Positions 1-6,247 of a DNA stretch of 6,255 nt are shown one piece after another. The stretch spans positions 1-6,255 of the forward strand of contig CAZVCJ010000214.1 in assembly GCA_964625745.1 (NCBI GenBank). The letters run 5' to 3'. Source of the DNA: CAZVCJ01 sp964625745 (lineage in GTDB: Bacteria; Chloroflexota; Anaerolineae; VGOG01). The notes under the pieces are model-generated. The model saw only the letters and a program-made list of their open reading frames with translations, was not told where the DNA came from and ran no database searches. A program made the position numbers and the translations under genes. Each line of letters begins with the position of its first letter. Within the stretch, counting starts at the first letter, position 1.

Positions 1-1515
1 GACTTCGCGCTGCAGAATCCCGCCGACTACCTGGAGACGGTGAAAGTGGCCGTTCCTGCCGTCCTCCGGGAAGCCGGGGTTGATGCGGAGGACGTCGTTG
101 GCCTGGGCACCGATTTCACCGCCTGCACCATGATGCCCATTGATAAGATGGGCACGCCGCTATGCCTGAAGTCGGAGTGGCGGAACAACCCCTACGCCTG
201 GGTCAAGATCTGGAAGCACCACGCCGCCCAACCAGAGGCCAACGAGCTCAATCGTATCGCCAGGGAGCGCGGCGAGGACTTCCTCGACCGCTATGGCGGC
301 AAGATCTCTTCGGAGTGGCTGTTCCCTAAGATCTGGGGGACCCTGAACAAAGCCCCTGAGGTCTACCAGGCAGCGGATCGCTTCATCGAGGGGGCCGACT
401 GGATTGTCCTGCAACTGACGGGCCAGGAGAAACGGAACTCCTGCACGGCAGGCTACAAGGGCATCTGGGAGAAGGGTACCGGCTACCCCTCGGACGATTT
501 CTTCGCCGCGCTCGATCCTCGGCTGTGCCACGTGGTGGACGAGAAGCTGTCGCGGGACATCTATCCCCTGGGTGGTCGGGCTGGCGGGCTGACCAGGCAT
601 TGGGCAGAGGCGACGGGCCTCAAAGAGGGGACGGCGGTATCCATCGGCAACGTGGACGCCCACGTCTCGGTGCCGGCGGCCACGGTGGTCGAGCCGGGGC
701 GGATGGTGATGATCATGGGCACCTCCATCTGCCACATGCTGCTGGGCACGGAGAAGCAGATCGTGGAGGGGATGTGCGGGGTGGTGGAGGACGGCATCAT
801 CCCTGGTCTCTTCGGCTTCGAGGCCGGGCAGTCGTGCGTGGGCGACCACTTCGCCTGGTTCGTGGACCACTGCGTGCCCTGGGAGTATCATCAGGAGGCC
901 GAGAGGCGGAGGTTCGACCTGCACCCGTTGCTGGAGGAGAAGGCGGCTCAGTTGCGGGTGGGCGAGTCGGGACTGCTGGCCCTGGACTGGTGGAACGGTA
1001 ACCGCTCCATCCTGGTGGACGTGGACCTGACCGGCCTGCTCCTGGGCGCTACCCTGGCCACCAGTGCGGAGGAGATCTACCGCGCCCTCATCGAGGCCAC
1101 GGCCTACGGCACCCGCATCATCATCGAGACCTTCGAGCAGAGCGGGGTGGCGGTGAAGGAGTTGGTGGCTTGCGGTGGCCTGCCGGAGAGGAACAAGCTG
1201 CTGATGCAGATCTACGCCGACGTTACGGGGCGGGAGATCAGGGTGGCCGCCTCGTCCCAGGCAGGGGCTCTGGGATCGGCCATGTTCGGAGCTGTGGCAG
1301 CCGGCAAGGCGGCGGGAGGCTATGATACCATCTTCGAGGCGGCCAGGTACATGGCTCACCTCAAGGATGAGGTCTACCGGCCCATCGCCGAGAACGAGGC
1401 CATGTACGACCAATTGTATGCCGAATACGTGAGGCTGCACGACTACTTCGGCCGAGGACAGAACGATGTGATGAAGCGTCTGAAGCGGATCAAGGCAGAA
1501 GTACTGGGGAACTGA
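1..1515 (+). CDS. araB: L-ribulokinase, 5'-truncated (FGGY kinase)
   Basis: ATP-dependent phosphorylation of L-ribulose to L-ribulose 5-phosphate in the cytoplasm, the second step of bacterial L-arabinose catabolism. The frame is open from base 1 (DFALQNPADYLETVK...), so the true start lies outside the window. The GTG at 40 is internal, because the residues before it already match AraB. About 504 codons are present; AraB is usually near 560, so roughly 50-60 N-terminal residues are missing. AraB-specific blocks seen: GTDFTACTMMP (about 103-135), WKHHAAQ, GNVDAHVSVPAA with the likely catalytic Asp at 655-657, MIMGTSICHM, FEAGQSCVGDHFAWFV, and the C-terminal GGLPERNKLLMQIYADV (about 1171-1221) of the FGGY nucleotide-binding half. 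It is first in view of a co-directional set, 45 bases before araD, which supports L-ribulose over other pentulose substrates. No frameshift or missing motif is seen in the visible part. Confidence 0.93.
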   Translation, partial: DFALQNPADYLETVKVAVPAVLREAGVDAEDVVGLGTDFTACTMMPIDKMGTPLCLKSEWRNNPYAWVKIWKHHAAQPEANELNRIARERGEDFLDRYGGKISSEWLFPKIWGTLNKAPEVYQAADRFIEGADWIVLQLTGQEKRNSCTAGYKGIWEKGTGYPSDDFFAALDPRLCHVVDEKLSRDIYPLGGRAGGLTRHWAEATGLKEGTAVSIGNVDAHVSVPAATVVEPGRMVMIMGTSICHMLLGTEKQIVEGMCGVVEDGIIPGLFGFEAGQSCVGDHFAWFVDHCVPWEYHQEAERRRFDLHPLLEEKAAQLRVGESGLLALDWWNGNRSILVDVDLTGLLLGATLATSAEEIYRALIEATAYGTRIIIETFEQSGVAVKELVACGGLPERNKLLMQIYADVTGREIRVAASSQAGALGSAMFGAVAAGKAAGGYDTIFEAARYMAHLKDEVYRPIAENEAMYDQLYAEYVRLHDYFGRGQNDVMKRLKRIKAEVLGN

Positions 1516-1536
1516 GGGCCAGTCCTTCAGTTCCCC
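1506..1536 (+). other. Strong araB-araD intercistronic hairpin
   Basis: A perfect 10-bp inverted repeat (GGGGAACTGA at 1506-1515 against TCAGTTCCCC at 1527-1536) extends inward by two G-C pairs and one G-U pair. This gives a 13-bp stem with a 5-base loop at 1519-1523. The left arm contains the last codons and the TGA of araB. No U-run follows (CTATTGTGACAG), so it is not a classical intrinsic terminator. It ends about 11 bases before the araD Shine-Dalgarno. A role in mRNA stability, partial attenuation or uncoupling araD translation from araB is inferred. Confidence 0.7.
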
Positions 1537-1560
1537 CTATTGTGACAGGGAGGAACTACC

Positions 1561-2205
1561 TTGTTGGAGGAATTGCGAGAAGAGCTCTGGCGGTTGCATC
1601 TTGAGCTGCCAAGAAACAGCCTGGTGACCTGGACCAGCGGCAATGTGAGCGGACGGGACCAGGAGACGGGCTATGTGGTCATCAAGCCTAGCGGCGTGCA
1701 GTACGAGGACATGAGGCCGGAAGATATGGTGATCGTGGACCTGGAGGGGAACGTCGTCGAAGGGCATCTCAAGCCCTCCGTGGACACGACGACCCATCTG
1801 TACGTCTACCGCCACCGCCCGGATGTGGGCGGGATCGTGCACACCCACTCACCGTATGCCACCAGCTTCGCGGCCCTCGGTCAGCCCATCCCGGTGTACC
1901 TGACCGCCATGGCTGATGAGTTTGGTGGGCCCATCCCGGTCGGTGCCTACGCGCCCATCGGCGGTGAGGAGATCGGGCAGGAGATCGTGCGGACGATCGG
2001 TCAGTCGCCCGCCATCTTGATGAAGAATCATGGCGTGTTTACCATAGGCCCGACGCCACGAGCCGCAGTGAAGGCAGCGGTGATGGTAGAGGACGTGGCG
2101 AAGACGGTCCATCTGGCGCTGCTGCTGGGCCAGCCGGGCGAGATACCCGAGGAGGAAGTTGCCAGAGGCCACCGACGCTACAGGGAGCAATATGGCCAGA
2201 AGTAG
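1561..2205 (+). CDS. araD: L-ribulose-5-phosphate 4-epimerase (class II aldolase fold)
   Basis: Zn-dependent epimerase converting L-ribulose 5-phosphate to D-xylulose 5-phosphate, which enters the pentose phosphate pathway. The 214-residue protein shows the family landmarks in order: SGNVS (26-30) and KPSG (42-45) for phosphate binding, Asp75, metal ligands His94 and His96 in GGIVHTHSPYAT, Asp119, and a third likely ligand His157 in MKNHGVFTIG. The C-terminal EQYGQ places Tyr211 where E. coli AraD has catalytic Tyr229. Spacing fits E. coli (His95, His97, Asp120) with an offset of one, but the stretch up to the third His is about 13 residues shorter. The TTG at 1561 is chosen because GGGAGGA at 1548-1554 sits 6 bases upstream; another TTG follows at 1564. 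The araB neighbour favours AraD over related fuculose or rhamnulose aldolases. L-xylulose- or phosphonate-type relatives are less likely. Confidence 0.9.
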   Translation: MLEELREELWRLHLELPRNSLVTWTSGNVSGRDQETGYVVIKPSGVQYEDMRPEDMVIVDLEGNVVEGHLKPSVDTTTHLYVYRHRPDVGGIVHTHSPYATSFAALGQPIPVYLTAMADEFGGPIPVGAYAPIGGEEIGQEIVRTIGQSPAILMKNHGVFTIGPTPRAAVKAAVMVEDVAKTVHLALLLGQPGEIPEEEVARGHRRYREQYGQK

Positions 2206-2213
2206 GATTGAAG

Positions 2214-2232
2214 CTGCCGGCCATCCTGGCAG
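2214..2232 (+). other. Small hairpin after araD
   Basis: CTGCCGG (2214-2220) pairs with CTGGCAG (2226-2232) through one G-U wobble around a CCATC loop, 8 bases after the araD stop. No T-run follows, so it is not a terminator by the usual criteria. It lies in the 69-base araD-glycosyltransferase spacer, in which I see no convincing promoter. It may be fortuitous in GC-rich DNA. Confidence 0.35.
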
Positions 2233-2274
2233 TGCTCCCTGAAAGCGCCCCAAAAAGTTACGGCCTGAGGAACC

Positions 2275-3786
2275 ATGTTCATCGCCTTTCTCAACCCCCA
2301 GGGGAACTTCGATCCCCACGACAGCTATTGGACCCAACATCCCGACTTCGGCGGCCAGTTGGTGTACGTCAAAGAGGTGGCGCTGGCGCTGGCCCGGCGA
2401 GGACATCGGGTGGACGTCGTCACCCGCCAGATCGCGGACCCCGGCTGGCCCGAATTTGCCGCCCCGCGGGATGCATATCCCGGCCATGAGAACGTGCGCA
2501 TCGTGCGCCTCCCCTTCGGCGGCAAGCGCTTCCTGCTGAAAGAAGAACTTTGGCCCTACCTGGGCACTGAATTCGCTCCTCACATCATCAGCCTTTATCA
2601 GCAGGAAGGCCGCTTCCCGGACGCTATGACCGCTCACTACGCCGACGGCGGTCTCACGGCAGCGGTGTTGCGAGAAAAGACGGGCATCCCTTTCACTTTC
2701 ACCCCCCATTCCCTGGGGGCGCAGAAGATGGAGAAGATGGGCGCGATGTGGGACAACCTGGCTGAATTGGATGCCCGTTTCCACTTTGCCCGGCGCATCA
2801 CTGCTGAGCGCATCGCCATGAGCAAGGCCAGCGTGTGTACGGCCAGCACCGCCCTGGAGCGCTTCGAGCAGTACGCCCATCCTGCCTATCACGGAGCTAT
2901 TGACGTGCGCGACGACCAGCGACTGGTGGTCATCCCCCCCGGCGTCAATCTGCAGGTGTTCGACAAAGAAGTCCAGAGCGCGGCCGAGCAGGCCACTCGA
3001 GCCAAAGTCCGGACCAAGCTGAACCGCGACATCGCGCCGCAGCGACGGAAGCTGCCCATCATCGTTGCCTCCAGTCGGCTGGACGTGAAGAAGAATCCCT
3101 TCGGACTGGTGCGGGCTTTCGCCGAAAACCCGCGCTTGCAGGCCAGAGCCAATCTGCTGCTGGTCAGTCGGGGGCTGGACAATCCGCTGGCCGGCTACCC
3201 CCAGGCCGACGAGGGGGCCAAGGAGGTATTGGATCAGGTCATGACGGTGGTGGACGAAGGCGGGTTGCGGGGCAAGATCAGCCTCTTCTCGCTGGACAGT
3301 CAACACGAGTTGGCGGCTGCCTATCGCTTCCTGGCCGAGAGGCGGTCTGTGTTTGCTCTGACAGCTTACTACGAGCCCTTTGGGCTGGCCCCGCTGGAGG
3401 CCATGTCGGCCGGATTGCCGGCTGTGGTCACCAAAAACGGCGGCCCGGCGGAGAGCCTGCGGGAGGGCGATGAGGAATACGGCGTGCTGGTTGACCCCTT
3501 CGACCCGGCTGACATCGCCCGCGGCCTGCTGCGAGTGCTGGGCGATGAGGCGACCTGGCAGCGCTACGCCGAGGCCGGTCACCGCCGCGTACACGACCGC
3601 TACACCTGGGACAGCACGGCCCGCCAGTTCGAGCAGGTGTTGGCAGGACTAGTTGATGACCCGCCTCATCCGCCGCTCCCGAAGGGCCTGCCCATCCATC
3701 CCTATTTCCTGCAACCGACTCCTGAGAACGACATCCCCCTGGAGGAGCTGGCCGATCTGTACCTCGAAGGAGAAGGCATCTCGTGA
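2275..3786 (+). CDS. GT4 glycosyltransferase, sucrose-/mannosylfructose-phosphate synthase type
   Basis: Retaining GT-B glycosyltransferase (503 aa, cytoplasmic, no signal peptide or membrane segment) expected to move a sugar from a nucleotide donor onto a ketose phosphate. Family blocks: HPDFGGQLVYVKE (22-34, donor/acceptor cleft), FPDAMTAHYADGG (114-126), TPHSLG (143-148, TGHSLG in sucrose-phosphate synthases), VIPPGVNLQVF (219-229), SRLDVKKNPFGLVRAF (267-282), and EPFGLAPLEAMSAG (367-380) with the two glutamates of the E-x7-E motif. The core length matches bacterial synthases without a fused phosphatase. The tail (about 460-503) is Pro-rich and ends in an acidic helix-like stretch. The ATG at 2275 has GAGGA only 3 bases upstream, closer than usual. 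The stop overlaps the kinase start by 4 bases, so they are probably co-translated. Sucrose-phosphate and mannosylfructose-phosphate synthase cannot be separated by eye. No sugar-phosphate phosphatase lies in the window. Confidence 0.82.
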   Translation: MFIAFLNPQGNFDPHDSYWTQHPDFGGQLVYVKEVALALARRGHRVDVVTRQIADPGWPEFAAPRDAYPGHENVRIVRLPFGGKRFLLKEELWPYLGTEFAPHIISLYQQEGRFPDAMTAHYADGGLTAAVLREKTGIPFTFTPHSLGAQKMEKMGAMWDNLAELDARFHFARRITAERIAMSKASVCTASTALERFEQYAHPAYHGAIDVRDDQRLVVIPPGVNLQVFDKEVQSAAEQATRAKVRTKLNRDIAPQRRKLPIIVASSRLDVKKNPFGLVRAFAENPRLQARANLLLVSRGLDNPLAGYPQADEGAKEVLDQVMTVVDEGGLRGKISLFSLDSQHELAAAYRFLAERRSVFALTAYYEPFGLAPLEAMSAGLPAVVTKNGGPAESLREGDEEYGVLVDPFDPADIARGLLRVLGDEATWQRYAEAGHRRVHDRYTWDSTARQFEQVLAGLVDDPPHPPLPKGLPIHPYFLQPTPENDIPLEELADLYLEGEGIS

Positions 3787-4611
3787 CGTGGCAGATTCCC
3801 GAAGGAGACATTGACGTCCTGTCGGTGGGCGAGGCGCTGGTTGATTTCATCTCCACCGAAGCTGTGGGCCAGGTCGAAGAGGCCGGCGAGTTTCGCCGCT
3901 ACCTGGGCGGTTCGGTGACCAACCTGGCGGCCAACGTGGTCAGGCTAGGAGGTCGTGCGGCAGTGGCGGCCCGCGTCGGTGATGATCCCTTTGGACGATT
4001 CGTTCGGCGAAGGACGGAACGGCAGGGGATCATCACCGATTATCTGAAGACAGATGCCGCAGCGCGCACCACCCTGGTTTTTGTCACCCGCAGCGCAACT
4101 ACCGCCGACTTTTTCGTCTATCGGGGCAGCGACGCCCGTCTATCGCCAGAGGACGTGCCGCAGGCGGCCATCGAACGGGCCAGGGTGGTGCACACCTCGG
4201 CCTTCGCCCTGTCCCAGGAATCCAGCCGGACTGCCGTGCTGGACACGCTGCGTCGTGCCCAGGCCCGAGGCTGTCTTACCTCCCTCGAGCCCAACTACCA
4301 TCCTAGCCTTTGGGATGTCAGCCGGTCGCCGGACGAGGTGCTGGCCGAGGCCTGCCGATACGTGNNNNNNNNNNNNNNNNNNNNNNNNNNNNNNNNNNNN
4401 NNNNNNNNNNNNNNNNNNNNNNNNNNNNNNNNNNNNNNNNNNNNNNNNNNNNNNNNNNNNNNNNCTGGTGGCTGTCCTGGACGGTCGCTCGCTGTACGAA
4501 GCGGTGCTCTTTGGCCGGGAGGTGGCCGAGATCAAGTTGAGGATGGTGGGCCCCATCGCCGGCAGCCTCGACAGGGAGGCCATTTACCGGCAAGTTGCCG
4601 TCTTGATTTGA
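3783..4611 (+). CDS. PfkB-family sugar kinase (fructokinase-like), interrupted by assembly gap
   Basis: Cytoplasmic ATP-dependent kinase of the ribokinase/PfkB family, probably a fructokinase. The first 194 codons (to 4364) carry the sugar-binding start VLSVGEALVDF (12-22), the PfkB signature GGSVTNLAANVVRLGG (42-57) with RVGDDPFG (64-71), and LEPNYHPSLW (168-177), typical of fructokinases. Then come 100 Ns. Past the gap, 48 residues in a different reading frame (LVAVLDGRSLYEAVLFGREV...) fit the usual PfkB C-terminus, ending at TGA 4609-4611. The catalytic GAGD motif normally lies just upstream of this tail, so it should be in the gap. The GTG start at 3783 overlaps the glycosyltransferase stop (GTGA), with AAGGAG at 3767-3772. 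Supplying a ketose phosphate acceptor to the coupled glycosyltransferase is the natural guess, but inference. The frame change is best explained by unknown gap length, not a mutation. Confidence 0.82.
4365..4464. other. Assembly gap (100 N) inside the kinase gene
   Basis: Exactly 100 Ns, a common placeholder for a gap of unknown size. Codon 194 ends at 4364 and the downstream tail is in frame from 4465. If the gene is intact, the true gap must therefore be a multiple of three, which 100 is not. From the usual 300-320 residue length of PfkB kinases, I estimate roughly 200-250 missing bases. Confidence 0.9.
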
Positions 4612-4636
4612 CAAGTTACCTGTTTTATGGTATAAT
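4608..4636 (+). promoter_or_regulatory. Perfect sigma70 promoter for the GntR-SBP regulator gene
   Basis: TTGACA at 4608-4613 and TATAAT at 4631-4636 are both exact consensus with an ideal 17-base spacer. TG at 4628-4629, one base before the -10, adds an extended -10. The -35 box contains the TGA of the kinase gene. Transcription should begin near 4643, giving a leader of about 87 bases to the GTG at 4730. Such a strong promoter normally needs a repressor; the repeat array right behind it is the obvious site. Basis: direct sequence match; activity is inferred. Confidence 0.88.
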
Positions 4637-4637
4637 G

Positions 4638-4669
4638 TAATTACAATATTACAAAACTACATTATTACA
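4638..4669 (+). repeat. Four tandem 8-bp repeats, candidate operator
   Basis: Four contiguous units read TAATTACA (4638-4645), ATATTACA (4646-4653), AAACTACA (4654-4661) and TTATTACA (4662-4669). All fit WWAYTACA (TGTARTWW on the other strand) without spacers. The first unit is also half of a perfect palindrome, TGTAATTACA (4636-4645), that begins on the last base of the -10 box. The array covers the expected start site to about +27, a classic place for repression. The palindrome resembles the TGTA...TACA style of GntR/HutC-family operators, so autorepression by the gene downstream is the favoured reading. A pyrimidine-rich stretch (4673-4697) follows with no other clear element. Confidence 0.72.
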
Positions 4670-4729
4670 AAAGTCTCCCCTTGTTTACTCTCCCCCCTGG
4701 GCCATACCTTGAAAGAGGTCACCAGAACA

Positions 4730-6220
4730 GTGACGTTTGAAATTGACCAGGAATCGCCCGTTCCCATCTACCACCAACTCAAGCTGGCAATAAAGAAGAA
4801 GATCGAAGCCCGCGAGTTCGAGCCCGGTGAGCGCATCCCTACCGAGCAAGAACTGTGCGATCGCTATGGCATCAGCCGCACCCCCATACGCCAGGCCCTC
4901 AAAGAACTGGTCTACGAAGGGTTGCTGGTGCGACGCCGCGGCCTGGGGACCTTCGTGGCCGACCAGGCCCGGACCAATGCCCAACTAGCCACCCCTATGC
5001 GCTTGATAGCCACAGACATTCGCTGGGCCGCGGTCATCGAACGGGCTGCCCGCGAGTGGAATGAAAAGAACCCCGACCAACAAGCGGCTCTCCAGATGCA
5101 ACTCATAGATCACGACGAACTGCACCATGCCCTCAGCACGGCGGTGGCCGAAGGGACGGCGCCGGACATGGTGATGATTGACAGCGTGTGGATCGCCGAG
5201 TTCGCCAACGCCGGGTTTCTTCTCCCCCTGGATGAACTGGACACCGACTGGACACACAACGAATATGCCAACGATCTCTATCCCGCCTTTGTAGAAGCCA
5301 ACTACTTTGGCGGGCATTTTTATGGCCTGCAAGTCGAAGCTGACCTCTCCCTGCTCTGGTACCGCAAGGACTGGTTCAGTGCCGAGAGACTGCAACCACC
5401 CGCCAACTGGGACGAACTCGTTGCCACAGCCCAGCACTTTGCGCGGCCCGACGTGCGCCAGCGGTATGGGCTCGGACCTTACCCCCTCATTTTCCCCGGC
5501 GGGCAAGCTGCCGGAGAAGCCACCGTCTACAACCTGTTGCCCTTGCTCTGGTCGGCTGGTGGGACAGTTCTGTTGAACGGCCAGGTGAATCTGGACAGTA
5601 AGCTCAGCCAGGAGGCCGTTCGGTTTATTGCCGACCTGGTGAATCAACACGCTGTTGCCCCGCCGGACGTTGTGAACTGGAATTGGGAAGACGTACCTCG
5701 ACGACTGGCCCACGGTGAAGCGGCCATGGCGCTGGGGGGCAGCTATGAAAGCCAGACCATCCTGGGAGAGAGCGATTGGGAAGAAGTGGAGTTTATGGAA
5801 CGGATAGATTGTTGCCTCTCGCCAGCGGCGCCGGGGTGCGAACCGGCCGCCACGGCAGGGGGCATGAGCTATGCGATTCTCCGTCAGTCACAGCATCCTG
5901 AACTTGTGATGGGTATTCTCAAATTGGCCGCCGACAAAGATCTGATCGCTGACTTCTGCCGGGTGACCTATCAAAACTCTCCGAGGCCTTCTATGCGCGA
6001 TGCGTTCACGCCCGATGTCTCCCCCCTGCTCTCCAAAACCTCACGGCTTCTGAGCGCAGCGCGGGCACGACCTGTGACACCTGAGTACGTCAAAGTTTCC
6101 GCGCAGTTGCAGACCATGTTTGAGACTGTGATCACAAAGACCGCCTCGGTGGAGGACGCGGTACGGCGAGCGGCTGAGTTCATCGGCGCTATCACCGGGT
6201 TGCCTCTGAGAACTACTTGA
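4730..6220 (+). CDS. GntR-family regulator fused to a type-1 solute-binding domain
   Basis: Predicted cytoplasmic one-component sugar-responsive transcription factor, 496 aa from GTG 4730. Residues about 12-76 form a GntR winged helix: PVPIYHQLKLAIKKKI, then ERIPTEQELCDRYGISRTPIRQALKELVYEGL with the recognition helix, and a wing ending RRRGLGTFV. From about residue 88 to the end it reads as a full extracellular-type binding protein (SBP family 1): EGTAPDMVMIDSVWIAEFANAGFLLPLDEL (split here as about 142-167), LLWYRKDWF (208-216), PANWDELVATAQHF and a closing helical region. There is no signal peptide, lipobox or membrane helix, so this domain should sense ligand inside the cell in place of the usual UTRA or LacI-type effector domain. 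GTG 4730 is preferred because AAAGAGG (4712-4718) precedes it by 11 bases; TTG 4709 would add seven residues but has no good ribosome site. Ligand unknown; L-arabinose, an arabinoside or a sucrose-like sugar are reasonable guesses. Confidence 0.87.
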   Translation: MTFEIDQESPVPIYHQLKLAIKKKIEAREFEPGERIPTEQELCDRYGISRTPIRQALKELVYEGLLVRRRGLGTFVADQARTNAQLATPMRLIATDIRWAAVIERAAREWNEKNPDQQAALQMQLIDHDELHHALSTAVAEGTAPDMVMIDSVWIAEFANAGFLLPLDELDTDWTHNEYANDLYPAFVEANYFGGHFYGLQVEADLSLLWYRKDWFSAERLQPPANWDELVATAQHFARPDVRQRYGLGPYPLIFPGGQAAGEATVYNLLPLLWSAGGTVLLNGQVNLDSKLSQEAVRFIADLVNQHAVAPPDVVNWNWEDVPRRLAHGEAAMALGGSYESQTILGESDWEEVEFMERIDCCLSPAAPGCEPAATAGGMSYAILRQSQHPELVMGILKLAADKDLIADFCRVTYQNSPRPSMRDAFTPDVSPLLSKTSRLLSAARARPVTPEYVKVSAQLQTMFETVITKTASVEDAVRRAAEFIGAITGLPLRTT

Positions 6221-6245
6221 CAAAAGCTCCATTATGGGTTATCAT
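6217..6245 (+). promoter_or_regulatory. Second sigma70 promoter, reading out of the window
   Basis: TTGACA at 6217-6222, a 17-base spacer and TATCAT at 6240-6245 (5 of 6 matches). As at the first promoter, the -35 box contains the stop codon of the gene before it (TGA 6218-6220). It should drive a gene starting beyond 6255. A sugar ABC transporter operon is expected from context but is not visible. Confidence 0.72.
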
Positions 6246-6247
6246 TT

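Noticed and set aside
525..1001. A + strand frame inside araB (158 codons)
   Set aside because: Gly/Arg-rich shadow translation in another frame of a well-supported gene.
160..1440. A 426-codon open frame on the - strand opposite araB
   Set aside because: The peptide is His/Leu/Arg-rich without recognisable domains, and the opposite strand is unambiguous ribulokinase.
1506..1536. Rho-independent terminator after araB
   Set aside because: The stem is strong but no U-run follows, and araD starts 25 bases later with a good ribosome site.
2206..2274. Promoter between araD and the glycosyltransferase
   Set aside because: No credible -35/-10 pair is found in this 69-base GC-rich spacer.
1849..3594. 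A 581-codon open frame on the - strand opposite the glycosyltransferase
   Set aside because: It is composition-driven antisense openness in GC-rich DNA. The translation shows no family motifs, and the + strand has clear, ordered GT4 motifs over the same bases.
3783..4611. Kinase as a frameshifted pseudogene
   Set aside because: The only frame change coincides with a 100-N placeholder, and both flanks match the kinase family, so unknown gap length explains it.
4638..4669. CRISPR array, plasmid iterons or transposon end
   Set aside because: The units are only 8 bp without spacers, there is no replication or transposase gene nearby, and the position directly on a promoter start site fits an operator better.
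4709..4711. TTG at 4709 as the regulator start
   Set aside because: No purine-rich ribosome site lies upstream, whereas GTG 4730 has AAAGAGG and gives a typical short GntR N-terminus. It cannot be fully excluded.
4730..6220. A secreted ABC transporter binding protein with a mis-called N-terminus
   Set aside because: The frame is continuous with a complete GntR winged helix at the usual N-terminal position, and no signal peptide or alternative internal start with lipobox is visible.
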